Assembly: GCF_003129965.1 (NCBI RefSeq)
Contig: NZ_NRCJ01000007.1
Coordinates: forward strand, 104,100 to 168,099
Source of the DNA: Aggregatibacter kilianii
GTDB taxonomy: Bacteria; Pseudomonadota; Gammaproteobacteria; Enterobacterales; Pasteurellaceae
Length of the DNA: 64,000 nt
Reading direction: 5' to 3'
Shown: positions 9,254 through 18,892 of the stretch, piece after piece
How positions within the stretch are numbered: the stretch's first letter is position 1
How the letters are laid out: each line of letters begins with the position of its first letter
The notes under the pieces: generated by a model
The model's input: only the letters and a program-made list of their open reading frames with translations
Databases searched by the model: none
What the model was told of the DNA's origin: nothing
Made by a program: the position numbers and the translations under genes

Positions 9254-10165
9254 ATGGAATTACATCACTTACGGTGTTTTGTGGCGGTAGCGGAAACCTT
9301 GCATTTCGGGCAGGCGGCGCACAACCTGAATATACTGCCTTCGGCACTGGGACGTTATATTAAGTTGTTGGAAGACGATCTCGGCACGCGTTTATTAGTG
9401 CGTTCAACCCGCAATGTGATGTTGACCGATTACGGTGCACAGTTTTTGCCTGAAGCGCGGAAAATTATTGCGGATGCGGACGAATTACAGAAGCGTTTTC
9501 AAAATCTGGCGCGAAGAAAATCCAATCATTTGCGCATCGGCGCTATCGATAGTGTCGTGGTCGGGCTTGTGCCGCATGTTCTGAGTGCATTTTGCGCCCG
9601 TTACCCCGATGTGGACATTCATATTACGGAAGATAAGACCTCAAAATTGCTACCGAAATTGAAATCGGGGCGATTGGATGTGATTTTTGCCCGTTCCGTG
9701 CCGACGGATAATGCGCTGGAAAATCATTTTTTGTTTTATGAGAATGTGGCGCTGGTGGTGCACGCTGATCACCCGCTTGCCCATAAGTCACAAGTGAGGG
9801 TGTCGGATCTTGCCGACGTACCGCTGATTGTGCCGGAACGTAAAGCCCGCCCGCACAGCCATGATTTAACCACCCACCTGTTCGCTAACAGTGCCATACC
9901 ACCCCGATTGTTACAACTTGCCGATGAAAAATTGACGATTCTAAATATGGTTGCCGCCCGTTTGGGCGCGGCGATCATGCCGAGTTGGGTGACGCAAATG
10001 TCCGCTTTAAGGGTGAAATCCGTGCCTTTGGCGGCAGAGTTTCAGTCGATTCGTGAAAAACTACCGGTGTCCGCCCTTTGGCTTAAACATTCGCGCGATG
10101 AATGGCGGGATAAATTGATGAATGTGGTAGCGGCAGAATTACCAACCATTCTGCCGATTTATTGA
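9254..10165 (+). CDS. LysR-type regulator, probable DmlR-like activator of the dehydrogenase/permease genes
   Basis: 303 residues. The N-terminal winged helix-turn-helix (HHLRCFVAVAETLHFGQAAH, about residues 3-60, with the recognition helix around LNILPSALGRYIKLLEDDLG) is standard. The effector domain has the two-lobed periplasmic-binding fold, starting near NHLRIGAIDS (about 95). The segment LRCFVAVAETLHFGQAA resembles the BenM/CatM-like subgroup. It is transcribed away from the dehydrogenase gene across 165 bases, the classic arrangement for a LysR activator and its target. The ligand is inferred to be D-malate, tartrate or a similar diacid from context only. Confidence 0.83.
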   Translation: MELHHLRCFVAVAETLHFGQAAHNLNILPSALGRYIKLLEDDLGTRLLVRSTRNVMLTDYGAQFLPEARKIIADADELQKRFQNLARRKSNHLRIGAIDSVVVGLVPHVLSAFCARYPDVDIHITEDKTSKLLPKLKSGRLDVIFARSVPTDNALENHFLFYENVALVVHADHPLAHKSQVRVSDLADVPLIVPERKARPHSHDLTTHLFANSAIPPRLLQLADEKLTILNMVAARLGAAIMPSWVTQMSALRVKSVPLAAEFQSIREKLPVSALWLKHSRDEWRDKLMNVVAAELPTILPIY

Positions 10166-10169
10166 GCCG

Positions 10170-12029
10170 TTATAAATCAAACACATCTGCGTCGCGCAAC
10201 ACATGAATGTTGCCTTTGCGGCGCAGGAAGCCACAGCGGTCGAAATATTCCACCAGTTGCACGGTCATTTTGCGTCCGAATTGTAGTGCGTCGCGTAATT
10301 CGTTCACCGAAAAACCTTCTTTGTCGGCGACAAGTTGCTTGATTAAACGGGCGAAGGCGTAAATGTTCTCGGTGAGGAAGAAGCGGTCTTTCACCACGGC
10401 GGTTAAATAGCCCAGTTTGCCCGCTTTGTAGAGAAAATTACGCATGGCACTTTCTTCCTGCCCCAACAGACCGGCAAGGTCACGCACCCATAAGGCTTGT
10501 CCGTTATGTTGCTCGAATTGGGTGAGAACCTGCTGCCATAATGCGCGTTCCTGCTCGTTAAATTGAATTTTATGCTCGGCGGTGTGTAGCCAGCCACGAG
10601 TTTGTTGCAGTTGGTTTTGCGCAAGTAAATCATCGATAAAATGATAAATCAGTTTTTCCGGCTGATTGAGCGCGGCGATGCGATACAAACGGGCTTTGCC
10701 TAAGCCTAATTGGTCGGGGTGTTGCTCGTGGTATTGCGTCAGTGCGGTCAATAATTTTGCCGTTTGTTGCGCGTGATAATCGGCATTGAAACACCAGCTT
10801 TGGAAGCGAATATCGCCGTTTTTCTCAAGCACCTCGTTCAGTTGCGCGCTCGTCAATTGTTCAATCCACATTAACCGCTCGGCTTCTGCAGCCTGATTTT
10901 GCAAATAAAGTGCGGTGCGTTTTTCAGGTGTTTCGGCTTGGATCAGTCGGCGTAAATAATCGAAACGGGCTTCCGTGCGTTTGTGTCGCTTCGGCGAATC
11001 GATTTCAATGACCTTTGCGCCACCCAACACGGCGGTGGAGTTGCTGTTACGCAGAATGATTTTGTCGCCGTATGCCAAAAACAGCGGTTGCTCCAAAATC
11101 AGCTCCGCTAATGCTTGTTCCTGTGGCGCCAGTTTTTGTTGTTGTAACAACGTCAGTTTGCCGGTGGTGTGCGAGGCGGCGTGATAAATATGTACCGGCT
11201 GGCTTTCGTTCAGCGAAATTTGGCTTTCCAACCAAACGGTGACGCGATCCGTCGGTTTGCCGGGCGGTTGGGAGAACAGCCAATCGCCGCGCTCGATTAA
11301 AGTGCGGTCGAAATCCAGGTTAATATTTAACGCCAGCCGTTGCCCCGCCAAGCCTTCGCTGTTTTGCTCATTTTGCGCGTGGATATTTTTCACCCGCACT
11401 TTTTGCCCGTTGCTTAAATACAGCTCGTCGTCGATAGCCACTTTGCCCGCAAACGCCGTGCCCGTCACCACCGTGCCCGCCCCTTTAATGGTGAAAATGC
11501 GGTCGATGGCATAACGAAACGGTTTTTCTGTGTCTGAGAGCTCCGGCAACTGCGCCAAATAATCGCGTAGCGTTTCAATGCCTGCGCCGGTGGTGGCGGA
11601 GGTGACGAAAAAGTGACTGTTCGCCAAGAGCGGATATTGCCCACGCAATTGGTTTTCCAACGCATCGATTTGTTGCTTGTCGGCGCGGTCGGCTTTGGTG
11701 ATGACCACCATGATTTCCTGTAACTGCAACAGGCTCAAAATGTTTAAATGTTCGATGGTTTGCGCCTGCACGCCTTCGTCTGCGGCGACAATAAGCATGG
11801 CGTAGTGAATGCCGCCCAGCCCCGCCAGCATATTGGCGAGAAAGCGATCGTGTCCCGGCACATCGATAAAGCCGAGAATCTGATCGTTTAACGGCAAATA
11901 GGCGTAGCCCAAATTGATGGTCATGCCGCGCTTTTTTTCTTCCGGTAAATGCGCCGTGTGGGTGCCGGTGAGGGCTTGCAACAAGGCGGTTTTGCCGTGG
12001 TCAACGTGTCCGGAGGTAACGATAATCAT
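10170..12029 (-). CDS. selB: Selenocysteine-specific elongation factor SelB
   Basis: 619 residues. The GTPase domain starts at the N-terminus with [18 protein letters not shown] (P-loop), the switch region [26 protein letters not shown] (G3) and ITKADRAD (G4). EF-Tu-like beta barrels follow to about residue 340. The C-terminal third contains winged-helix repeats ending with [20 protein letters not shown], which in E. coli SelB bind the SECIS RNA hairpin. The protein delivers Sec-tRNA to UGA codons. Its ATG overlaps the end of selA by four bases (ATGA), so the pair is translationally coupled. No selC or selD lies in the window. Confidence 0.96.
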   Translation of the reverse strand: MIIVTSGHVDHGKTALLQALTGTHTAHLPEEKKRGMTINLGYAYLPLNDQILGFIDVPGHDRFLANMLAGLGGIHYAMLIVAADEGVQAQTIEHLNILSLLQLQEIMVVITKADRADKQQIDALENQLRGQYPLLANSHFFVTSATTGAGIETLRDYLAQLPELSDTEKPFRYAIDRIFTIKGAGTVVTGTAFAGKVAIDDELYLSNGQKVRVKNIHAQNEQNSEGLAGQRLALNINLDFDRTLIERGDWLFSQPPGKPTDRVTVWLESQISLNESQPVHIYHAASHTTGKLTLLQQQKLAPQEQALAELILEQPLFLAYGDKIILRNSNSTAVLGGAKVIEIDSPKRHKRTEARFDYLRRLIQAETPEKRTALYLQNQAAEAERLMWIEQLTSAQLNEVLEKNGDIRFQSWCFNADYHAQQTAKLLTALTQYHEQHPDQLGLGKARLYRIAALNQPEKLIYHFIDDLLAQNQLQQTRGWLHTAEHKIQFNEQERALWQQVLTQFEQHNGQALWVRDLAGLLGQEESAMRNFLYKAGKLGYLTAVVKDRFFLTENIYAFARLIKQLVADKEGFSVNELRDALQFGRKMTVQLVEYFDRCGFLRRKGNIHVLRDADVFDL

Positions 12030-13420
12030 AATGTCTCCAAGCTGTCTAGAAGGCGATCAAGGCTCGCCAAACTGCGTAAATCTAACCAAATTTTATCCCG
12101 TTCGATACGCCCGATAATCGGCTGCGGTAATGCCAACAACCGGGCGAAAAGTGCGGTGATTTTTGCCGGCGTTTTTTCATCGGTAGGCGCAATGGTCACC
12201 GCTACGGACGGCATTCGCGCTAACGGCTGAGAGCCACTGCCGATTTGCGCTTCGCTCGGTTCAATGGCAACGAGATAGTCTGCATTTAAGCGATTTTCCA
12301 ACTGCACTTTTAGTTGTTCCGCCTGCGTTTGTAACTGTTCCACGGGCGTTGTCAGCAACGAAAGTGCTGTCAGTTTTTCGGTGATTTTTTCCGGCTGCAA
12401 ATATAAGCGTAAAGTGGCTTCCAGCCCGGCAAGGGTCACTTTATCGCAACGCAGCACGCGTTTGAGCGGGTGGGCTTGCAGCTGTTCAATCAGCGCTTTT
12501 TTGCCCACGATAATGCCCGCTTGCGGGCCGCCCAGCAGTTTGTCGCCGGAGAAAGAAATCAAATCCACGCCGTGCTGCAATTTTTCCTGCACCGTCGGCT
12601 CTGCCGGCAAGTGGTATTGTTTCAGATCGATTAAAGCGCCGCTGCCCAAATCCGTGATGACCGGAATGCCGAACTCTTTGCCCAATGCCGCCAGTTCCTG
12701 TTCGTCGACGGCGTGGGTGAAGCCGCAAATTTGGTAGTTACTGCTGTGAACTTTCATTAAAAAGGCGGTATTTTCGTTAATTGCATTGCGATAATCTTTT
12801 AAATGGGTGCGATTGGTGGTGCCCACCTCTACCAGTTTACAGCCCGCTTGCGCCATGATGTCGGGAATGCGGAACGCGCCGCCGATTTCAATCAATTCGC
12901 CACGGGAAATAATCACTTCCTTGCCTTGCGCGAAGGTCGCCAACATCAGTAACACCGCCGCTGCGTTATTATTCACCACACACGCCGCTTCGGCGCCCGT
13001 GAGTCGGTTTAATAAGGCGCTGATGTAATTGTCCCGATGGCTGCGCTCGCCTGCGCTTAAATCGTATTCCAACGCCACGTTGCCCTGCATCGCATCTAAC
13101 GCCGCTTGTTGTGCCGCCGGCGACCACAACGCGCGCCCGAGGTTGGTGTGCAACACCGTGCCGGTTAAATTATGCACGGTTTTGATGTTCACCTGTTGCT
13201 GTAACAAAAGTTGTTGGCGAAGGTATTGAAAGGTGGCGTCCGTATCCTGCAAAAAGTGCGGTAGGTTTTCGTGGCGTTTTATGTGTTCGCGCGCCAGTTG
13301 CAACATCTCGCGGGACTGATTGACGGTGGCGCTGTGACCGAACTCCGCCACCAGCTGTTCGCCTTGCAGGGTTTTGAGGAGTTTATCGACGGCGGGGAGG
13401 GCTTGATAAAGGGCTGACAT
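12026..13420 (-). CDS. selA: L-seryl-tRNA(Sec) selenium transferase SelA
   Basis: 464 residues, full length for the bacterial enzyme. It converts Ser-tRNA(Sec) to Sec-tRNA(Sec) with selenophosphate. The PLP lysine lies in [40 protein letters not shown] near residue 85 is another conserved block. [19 protein letters not shown] lies in the PLP fold type I core. It is the first gene of a selA-selB unit. ATG 13420 is preceded on the minus strand by AAAAAAGGAATCATC. Neither SECIS nor selenoprotein gene was noticed nearby. Confidence 0.96.
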   Translation of the reverse strand: MSALYQALPAVDKLLKTLQGEQLVAEFGHSATVNQSREMLQLAREHIKRHENLPHFLQDTDATFQYLRQQLLLQQQVNIKTVHNLTGTVLHTNLGRALWSPAAQQAALDAMQGNVALEYDLSAGERSHRDNYISALLNRLTGAEAACVVNNNAAAVLLMLATFAQGKEVIISRGELIEIGGAFRIPDIMAQAGCKLVEVGTTNRTHLKDYRNAINENTAFLMKVHSSNYQICGFTHAVDEQELAALGKEFGIPVITDLGSGALIDLKQYHLPAEPTVQEKLQHGVDLISFSGDKLLGGPQAGIIVGKKALIEQLQAHPLKRVLRCDKVTLAGLEATLRLYLQPEKITEKLTALSLLTTPVEQLQTQAEQLKVQLENRLNADYLVAIEPSEAQIGSGSQPLARMPSVAVTIAPTDEKTPAKITALFARLLALPQPIIGRIERDKIWLDLRSLASLDRLLDSLETL

Positions 13421-13572
13421 GATGATTCCTTTTTTACGGGGTTAAATCGGCGCATTAAATGCGGCGGTAACGCGCGAAACCTGATTTCCTGCTTGCTTTT
13501 GCTTGCGCATTAGATACACTATCGCCAATTTTTTTCTCATATTTTTAACTCTTCAGAATTATAGGTAATTCA

Positions 13573-15288
13573 ATGCGTACAAGTAAATATTTATTATCCA
13601 CCTTAAAGGAAACCCCGGCGGAAGCGGCAATTGTCAGCCATCAGTTAATGTTGCGTGCCGGCATGATTCGCCCGCTTGCTTCAGGGCTTTATAACTGGAT
13701 GCCGACCGGCTGGCGCGTGCTGCAAAAAGTCGAAAACATCATTCGTGAAGAAATGAACAAAAGCGGCGCCATCGAGATCAAAATGCCGGTGGTACAACCG
13801 GCGGAGTTGTGGCAGGAATCCGGCCGTTGGGATCAGTATGGACCGGAATTATTGCGTTTTACCGACCGTGGCGAACGCGGTTTTGTCATCGGCCCGACTA
13901 ACGAAGAAGCCATTACCGACTTAATGCGTCGCGAAGTGACCTCTTACCGTCAACTTCCCCTCAATTTGTATCATATTCAAACCAAATTCCGTGACGAAGT
14001 GCGCCCGCGTTTCGGTGTGATGCGTAGCCGTGAATTCATCATGAAAGACGCTTATTCTTTCCACATGGACAAAGAAAGTTTGCAGCAAACCTATGACGTG
14101 ATGTACCAAACCTACAGCAATATTTTTACCCGCTTAGGCTTGGATTTCCGCGCTGTGCAGGCGGACACTGGCTCTATTGGCGGCAGTGCGTCCCATGAGT
14201 TCCAAGTGCTTGCCAACAGCGGCGAAGACGATGTGATTTTCTCCACCGAATCCGATTACGCGGCGAATATCGAACTTGCCGAAGCCGTTGCCGTCGGCGA
14301 ACGTGCGCAACCGACCAAAGCCATGGAATTGGTGGATACACCGAACGCGAAAACCATTGCGGAGCTGGTAGAACAGTTCAATCAGCCCATTGAAAAAACC
14401 GTCAAAACCCTGATTGTTAAAGGCGCGAGCGAAGAACAGCCGTTGGTGGCGTTAATCATTCGCGGCGATCACGAGTTAAACGAAGTGAAAGCGGAAAAAC
14501 TGGCGGAAGTGGCTTCCCCGTTTGAATTTGCCGATGAAGCGGCGATTAAAGCCAAAATCGGCGCGGGCGTCGGTTCTCTTGGCCCGGTTAACTTAAACAT
14601 TCCGGTGATTATCGACCGCAGCGTGGCAATCCTGTCCGATTTCAGCGCGGGCGCGAATATTGACGGCAAACATTATTTCAACATTAACTGGGAGCGCGAT
14701 GTGGCGTTGCCGAAAGTCGCCGATCTTCGTAACGTGGTGGAAGGTGACCCGAGCCCGGATGGTAAAGGCACGTTGCTCATTAAGCGTGGTATCGAAGTGG
14801 GACATATTTTCCAATTAGGCGATAAATATTCCAAAGCGATGAACGCCACCGTGCAGGGGGAAGACGGTCGTCCAACGATCGTTACCATGGGTTGCTACGG
14901 TATCGGCGTGACCCGCGTGGTGGCGGCGGCGATTGAGCAGCATCACGACGAACGCGGTATTATTTGGCCATCCGATGCCATGGCGCCGTTCACCGTAGCG
15001 ATTGTGCCGATGAACATGCACAAATCGGAAAGCGTGCAACAATTCGCCGAGGATTTATACCGCACTTTATTGGCGCAGGGCGTGGAAGTGATTTTCGATG
15101 ACCGCAAAGAACGCCCGGGCGTAATGTTCGCCGACATGGAGCTCATCGGTGTGCCGCACATGGTAGTGATCGGTGAGAAAAATCTGGCGAACGGCGAAAT
15201 CGAATATAAAAACCGTCGTAGCGGCGAGAAGCAGATGATCGCCAAAGATCAACTGATTGATTTCCTGAAAAGCCAAATTAAAGCGTAA
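13573..15288 (+). CDS. proS: Prolyl-tRNA synthetase
   Basis: 571 residues, matching the bacterial type with an insertion editing domain. Class II motif 1 lies near [20 protein letters not shown]. Motif 2 is in [20 protein letters not shown] (about residues 137-156). The YbaK-like editing insert spans about 225-400, with [11 protein letters not shown] and [16 protein letters not shown]. Motif 3 with [18 protein letters not shown] precedes the anticodon-binding domain, which starts near [17 protein letters not shown]. It charges tRNA(Pro) with proline. The gene is preceded by TATAGGTAATTC and followed by an inverted uptake-sequence terminator. Confidence 0.97.
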   Translation: MRTSKYLLSTLKETPAEAAIVSHQLMLRAGMIRPLASGLYNWMPTGWRVLQKVENIIREEMNKSGAIEIKMPVVQPAELWQESGRWDQYGPELLRFTDRGERGFVIGPTNEEAITDLMRREVTSYRQLPLNLYHIQTKFRDEVRPRFGVMRSREFIMKDAYSFHMDKESLQQTYDVMYQTYSNIFTRLGLDFRAVQADTGSIGGSASHEFQVLANSGEDDVIFSTESDYAANIELAEAVAVGERAQPTKAMELVDTPNAKTIAELVEQFNQPIEKTVKTLIVKGASEEQPLVALIIRGDHELNEVKAEKLAEVASPFEFADEAAIKAKIGAGVGSLGPVNLNIPVIIDRSVAILSDFSAGANIDGKHYFNINWERDVALPKVADLRNVVEGDPSPDGKGTLLIKRGIEVGHIFQLGDKYSKAMNATVQGEDGRPTIVTMGCYGIGVTRVVAAAIEQHHDERGIIWPSDAMAPFTVAIVPMNMHKSESVQQFAEDLYRTLLAQGVEVIFDDRKERPGVMFADMELIGVPHMVVIGEKNLANGEIEYKNRRSGEKQMIAKDQLIDFLKSQIKA

Positions 15289-15298
15289 TTTACCGAAT

Positions 15299-15340
15299 AA
15301 AGTGCGGTCGGATTTTTAACTGAATTTCCGACCGCACTTT
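15299..15340 (+). terminator. Inverted uptake-sequence hairpin after proS
   Basis: AAAGTGCGGTCGG is paired with CCGACCGCACTTTT across 16 bases, 11 bases after the proS stop. The T-run after the right arm is short (TTTTG), so termination may be partial and allow read-through to the SMR gene. Confidence 0.75.
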
Positions 15341-15354
15341 TGTGTGAGGAAAGC

Positions 15355-15684
15355 ATGAATCCGTGGATGTTATTGGCGATTTCCATTTGTTTGGAAATCG
15401 TGGCGACCAGCCTGCTGAAAGTGAGCGATAGCTTTACCAAGCCGCTTCCGACCCTCGGCGCGTTGGCGTTTTATGGTTGTTCCTTTTATTTTGTGTCCAT
15501 TATTTTTCGCACGCTTTCCGTGGGCTTGGTGTATGCCATTTGGTCCGGTGTGGGCATTGTGTTGACGGCGATTGTGGCGTATTTTGCCTTCGGGCAGAAA
15601 ATCGACACCGTCGGTTTAATTGGGATTGGGCTGATTATTAGCGGCGTATTGGTGATTAATTTATTTTCGCAAACGACACACTGA
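15355..15684 (+). CDS. Small multidrug resistance (SMR) family transporter
   Basis: 109 residues from ATG 15355, chosen because GAGGAAAGC lies just upstream and because SMR proteins start directly with the first helix. Four transmembrane helices are visible. MNPWMLLAISICLEIVATSL carries the essential glutamate of helix 1 (E14 in EmrE), and VGLVYAIWSGVGIVLTAIVA is the conserved third helix. The last helix is GLIGIGLIISGVLVIN. SMR proteins work as antiparallel dimers in the inner membrane and exchange protons for quaternary ammonium or other cationic drugs; some members export guanidinium. The GLVYAIWSG context fits the EmrE/QacE subgroup. Confidence 0.9.
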   Translation: MNPWMLLAISICLEIVATSLLKVSDSFTKPLPTLGALAFYGCSFYFVSIIFRTLSVGLVYAIWSGVGIVLTAIVAYFAFGQKIDTVGLIGIGLIISGVLVINLFSQTTH

Positions 15685-15723
15685 TTATATAATTCGCCCG
15701 TTGTGGTGATTAAGGAGATCAAA

Positions 15724-15978
15724 ATGACAGATTATGATCCGTTTCGCATTGAGTGGGATTGCCGGCGCGGTATGTTGGAGTTGGATAAGGTCATTATGCC
15801 TTTTTATCAGCAATATTTCGCCCGATTAAGCGAACAGAAAAAAGCTGTTTTCGTGCGGTTATTGGCGTGTTCCGACTTGCAATTATTTTCATGGTTTTTT
15901 AATAACGGCACGATCGAGGATCCGGAATTACGTCAAATGGTGGCGGAAATCCAACAAAAATTAAATCTAACACATTGA
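15724..15978 (+). CDS. sdhE: FAD assembly factor SdhE (YgfY/CptB family)
   Basis: 84 residues from ATG 15724, which has AAGGAGATCAAA directly upstream. The RRGMLELD block (about residues 12-19, the RGxxELD signature) and the helical remainder match SdhE/YgfY. The family promotes covalent attachment of FAD to succinate dehydrogenase and fumarate reductase flavoprotein subunits. The E. coli gene was once called the antitoxin CptB, but the matching CptA gene is not present here. It stands alone between the SMR gene and the sigma-E operon. Confidence 0.9.
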   Translation: MTDYDPFRIEWDCRRGMLELDKVIMPFYQQYFARLSEQKKAVFVRLLACSDLQLFSWFFNNGTIEDPELRQMVAEIQQKLNLTH

Positions 15979-16031
15979 TTAATTTGTTATTAATTTTAAT
16001 GTGTGTTTTTTGTAAAGTTTGTAAAGGGACT

Positions 16032-16058
16032 GAACTTTTTTTCTTTCACTTCGTCTAA
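16032..16058 (+). promoter_or_regulatory. Sigma-E dependent autoregulatory promoter of rpoE-rseABC
   Basis: GAACTT (16032-16037) and TCTAA (16054-16058) are separated by exactly 16 bases. This matches the enteric sigma-E consensus GAACTT-N16-TCTGA at all but one position. It is 64 bases upstream of the rpoE ATG, as expected for positive autoregulation. Confidence 0.85.
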
Positions 16059-16121
16059 CGCATTACAAGAAGCTTGCTGGCTTTGAAATTAAAGCTTGTT
16101 AGAAGTGATATATGAGGTTAT

Positions 16122-16697
16122 ATGGCTGAACAGCTAACAGATCAAGCTTTGGTAGAAAGGGTACAGCAGGGAGATAAGAAAGCTTTCAACTTATTGGTAT
16201 CACGTTATCAAAATAAAGTGGCTGGATTACTGACTCGGTATATTTCACCGAATGATATTCCTGATGTTGTACAAGAATCATTTATAAAAGCATATCGTTC
16301 CATTGATTCGTTTCGCGGTGATAGCGCTTTCTACACTTGGCTATATAGAATCGCAGTAAATACTGCAAAAAATTATTTAACTGCACAAGGGCGTCGCCCG
16401 CCGAATGAAGATATTCTGGCTGAAGATGCAGAATCCTACGATGTGGGGACAAATTTACGGGATGTGGATACGCCCGAAAATGAAATGTTATCCAATGAAT
16501 TGAAAAAGATTGTGTTTGATACGATCAAAGGCTTGCAGGAAGATTTGCGCACGGCAATTACTTTACGCGAAATCGAAGGATTGAGTTATGAAGAAATTGC
16601 GGAAATTATGGATTGCCCGGTGGGAACCGTTAGATCGCGGATTTTCAGAGCGCGTGAAATTATCGAAAGCAAGGTCAAACCGCTTTTACAACGTTAA
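16122..16697 (+). CDS. rpoE: RNA polymerase sigma-E factor RpoE
   Basis: 191 residues. Region 2 (VSRYQNKVAGLLTRYISPND, then VVQESFIKAYRSIDSFRGDS and FYTWLYRIAVNTAKNYL) and region 4 (TLREIEGLSYEEIAEIMDCP, then VGTVRSRIFRAREI) are complete, as in ECF sigma factors. It directs transcription of envelope-stress genes when released from RseA. It is the first gene of the rpoE-rseA-rseB-rseC operon, whose promoter carries a sigma-E element, so it is autoregulated. Start ATG 16122 is preceded by TATGAGGTTAT. Confidence 0.97.
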   Translation: MAEQLTDQALVERVQQGDKKAFNLLVSRYQNKVAGLLTRYISPNDIPDVVQESFIKAYRSIDSFRGDSAFYTWLYRIAVNTAKNYLTAQGRRPPNEDILAEDAESYDVGTNLRDVDTPENEMLSNELKKIVFDTIKGLQEDLRTAITLREIEGLSYEEIAEIMDCPVGTVRSRIFRAREIIESKVKPLLQR

Positions 16698-16741
16698 TAG
16701 ACATAAACAGCAACACAACTACGGTTAGTCGGAGTAAACAA

Positions 16742-17326
16742 ATGCAAAAAGAATTACTTTCAGCATACATTGACGGTGAGCAGGTTAGCAGTGAACTCAC
16801 CGAACAATTATGCCAAGATGCGGAATTGCAAGAAAGCTGGGCGAATTTTCATACGATTCGCGCGGTGATGCGTCAGGAGACAAACGTTTTCTTAGGTGCT
16901 GATTTCACTGCAAAAATGGAAAGTCTGATTGCGGATGAAGAAATTGTCGTTGCACAACCGACCGTTTCCCAGCCACTACCACAAGAAGTGGAATCTTCTC
17001 CGTTTATGCAAAAACTGAAGTCATGGTTTGTGCCGATGACACAGGTTGCGGTGGCGGCAAGCGTATGTTTGGTGGCTGTGTTGGGCGTGCAATCCCTTAA
17101 CAACAAATCTGCCGTGCAAAATGCGCCGGATACGCCGGTATTACAAACCTTACCGTTTAACAACGGCGTACAGGAAGTAAGCTATAATGCGCCGACCAAA
17201 GATGTGATTACCACCGAACAGTTGGAACAAAAAAATAAACGTATCGGTGCGATGTTGCAAAGTTACGAACTACAACGCCGGGTTTACGGCGATTCCTTAA
17301 GTTTGGAACAAACCCGCGCAAAATAA
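16742..17326 (+). CDS. rseA: Anti-sigma-E factor RseA
   Basis: 194 residues. The N-terminal cytoplasmic sigma-binding domain starts MQKELLSAYIDGEQVSSELT, close to the RseA signature. One membrane span lies at about 100-120 (VAVAASVCLVAVLGVQSL), then a periplasmic tail. The protein holds RpoE at the membrane and is cut by DegS and RseP during envelope stress. The C-terminus ends in LEQTRAK and has a predicted helix with YELQRRVYG that may bind RseB. Start ATG 16742 follows GTCGGAGTAAACAA. Confidence 0.93.
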   Translation: MQKELLSAYIDGEQVSSELTEQLCQDAELQESWANFHTIRAVMRQETNVFLGADFTAKMESLIADEEIVVAQPTVSQPLPQEVESSPFMQKLKSWFVPMTQVAVAASVCLVAVLGVQSLNNKSAVQNAPDTPVLQTLPFNNGVQEVSYNAPTKDVITTEQLEQKNKRIGAMLQSYELQRRVYGDSLSLEQTRAK

Positions 17327-17361
17327 ACTTTGTATGTTTTCCGGTATGACTGTTTGCTGAA

Positions 17362-17391
17362 AAATTCACCACCATTTTTGGTGGTGAATTT
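17362..17391 (+). other. Perfect hairpin between rseA and rseB
   Basis: AATTCACCACC (17363-17373) pairs with GGTGGTGAATT (17380-17390) around ATTTTT, in the 84-base rseA-rseB gap. A short TGTTTATT follows, so this may be a partial terminator or RNA-processing site that lowers rseBC expression relative to rpoE-rseA. Confidence 0.6.
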
Positions 17392-17410
17392 GTTTATTAG
17401 GAATTTAAGT

Positions 17411-18367
17411 ATGTTAAAAACGTTTCTAAAAACTACCGCACTTTTCTTGTTGCTAACCTGTTCATTTTCATCTCTGGCAGAAGAGAATCTGTCGCCGAAA
17501 CAACTGTTAGGCGAAATGAAAAAAGCTGCCGGGCAGCTAAATTACGAATTCTCTTTTGTGCAAACCACTCCCTCCAACATGGATTCCCTACGCTATCGCC
17601 ATTTTACTGCCGACGGCAAAACTTATGCCCAACTGGTCACCCTTGACGGTCCGCAGCAGGAAATCGTCCAACGGGAGAATTTAATCAGTTATTTCCAACC
17701 GAACTATCAGGCGTTTACCATTAACGGCTCAAGCATTGTGGATAACTTGCCACCGCTGTTACGCGCCAATTTTGATGCTTTGGAAAAATATTATGATTTC
17801 GTGAATATCGGGCGTAATCGCGTGGCGGATCATGTGGTGCAAACCATTCGTATTCTGCCGAAAGACGATTTCCGCTATCAATATCTGGCGTTTATTGATG
17901 AAGAAAATCATTTGTTGTTACGCACCGATATGCTTGATCGAGAAGGCAATTTGCTGGATCAATTCCGCGTGGTGAATTTGTATATCGGCAATGAATTGTC
18001 GGGGTTGCCGGCGTATTTAAACCGTATGGTTTTCCCGCCGTTATTAATGGACAAAGCCGCCAATAAAACGCCGGCATTTAAATGGCAGGCGGGCTGGTTG
18101 CCGGAAGGGTTTAAATCCGTTAACCGCAGTATCGAAATGGACGGCGGGGACAAAATCGAGTCGCAACTTTACAGCGACGGTTTATTCTCTTTCAAATTAT
18201 ATGTTTCCGATAAAATCGCCGATTCCACACAACAGGACAATACCTGGCGTCAGGGGGCATATACTATTTACACGGAAAGCGTGGATAGCAAAGAAGTGAC
18301 CATTATCGGTCAGCTGCCGATTTCTACGGCAAAACGTATTGTGCAAGACATCAAATTCAGAAAATAA
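17411..18367 (+). CDS. rseB: Sigma-E regulatory protein RseB
   Basis: 318 residues from ATG 17411, chosen because it starts a clean signal peptide (MLKTFLKTTALFLLLTCSFS, cleavage near SLAEE) and sits 6 bases after AGGAATTT. The two-domain periplasmic protein (LolA-like domain about 25-220, smaller C-terminal domain 225-318) binds RseA and shields it from DegS. LPS and mislocalised lipoproteins are thought to displace it. Visible features include FVQTTPSNMDSLRYRH and VTIIGQLPISTAKRIVQDIK near the end. Third gene of the operon. Confidence 0.93.
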   Translation: MLKTFLKTTALFLLLTCSFSSLAEENLSPKQLLGEMKKAAGQLNYEFSFVQTTPSNMDSLRYRHFTADGKTYAQLVTLDGPQQEIVQRENLISYFQPNYQAFTINGSSIVDNLPPLLRANFDALEKYYDFVNIGRNRVADHVVQTIRILPKDDFRYQYLAFIDEENHLLLRTDMLDREGNLLDQFRVVNLYIGNELSGLPAYLNRMVFPPLLMDKAANKTPAFKWQAGWLPEGFKSVNRSIEMDGGDKIESQLYSDGLFSFKLYVSDKIADSTQQDNTWRQGAYTIYTESVDSKEVTIIGQLPISTAKRIVQDIKFRK

Positions 18368-18377
18368 GCGGGCGATT

Positions 18378-18815
18378 ATGTTGACGGAAAGTGCGGTCGT
18401 GATTGAATATGAATCCGGTAGAGCCAAAGTGAAATGCCAATCGCAAAGCGCGTGCGGCGCTTGTGCGGCGAAATCCGCCTGCGGCAATTCGGCATTGTCC
18501 GAATTAGCCGGTCGAGGTGCGCGCGGAGAGCATATTTTCACTATTGAGACCATCACGCCGCTGAAAGTCGGTCAGCGGGTGGAAATCGGCTTGTCCGAAC
18601 ACTCCCTAATCAAATCCGCATTGCTTATGTATTGCGTGCCGTTATTAACCTTATTATTCAGCACCTTGCTGTTTGATTCGCTGTTTGAGAATGAGCTTGT
18701 CAGCGTGTTTTTTATCTTTATTTCCACCGCACTTTCTTTCCTCGGTGTGCGTTGGTACGCGCAAAAACTCAATCGCCAATCCGCTTATCAACCGGTGTTA
18801 TTGCGCGTGTTATAA
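18378..18815 (+). CDS. rseC: SoxR-reducing system/sigma-E regulatory protein RseC
   Basis: 145 residues from ATG 18378, ten bases after the rseB stop. The N-terminal part carries a cysteine cluster (QSACGACAAKSACG, with CxxC and a further cysteine) that fits the RseC/RsxC-associated metal- or FeS-binding motif. Two membrane helices follow (LIKSALLMYCVPLLTLLFST and VSVFFIFISTALSFLGV). RseC belongs to the rpoE operon in enterics and is linked with SoxR reduction. No rsx genes are nearby. A terminator hairpin follows the gene. Confidence 0.92.
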   Translation: MLTESAVVIEYESGRAKVKCQSQSACGACAAKSACGNSALSELAGRGARGEHIFTIETITPLKVGQRVEIGLSEHSLIKSALLMYCVPLLTLLFSTLLFDSLFENELVSVFFIFISTALSFLGVRWYAQKLNRQSAYQPVLLRVL

Positions 18816-18839
18816 ATTTCCGCACGATTCGTTTTCCTT

Positions 18840-18872
18840 AACGGGCTGGTATATAATCAGCCCGTTTATTTT
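18840..18872 (+). terminator. Terminator of the rpoE-rseABC operon
   Basis: AACGGGCTG (18840-18848) pairs with CAGCCCGTT (18858-18866), followed by TATTTTATCGTTTTT. The loop GTATATAAT contains a TATAAT string that could also be a -10 box for mobB. Confidence 0.75.
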
Positions 18873-18892
18873 ATCGTTTTTAAGGAAATATT

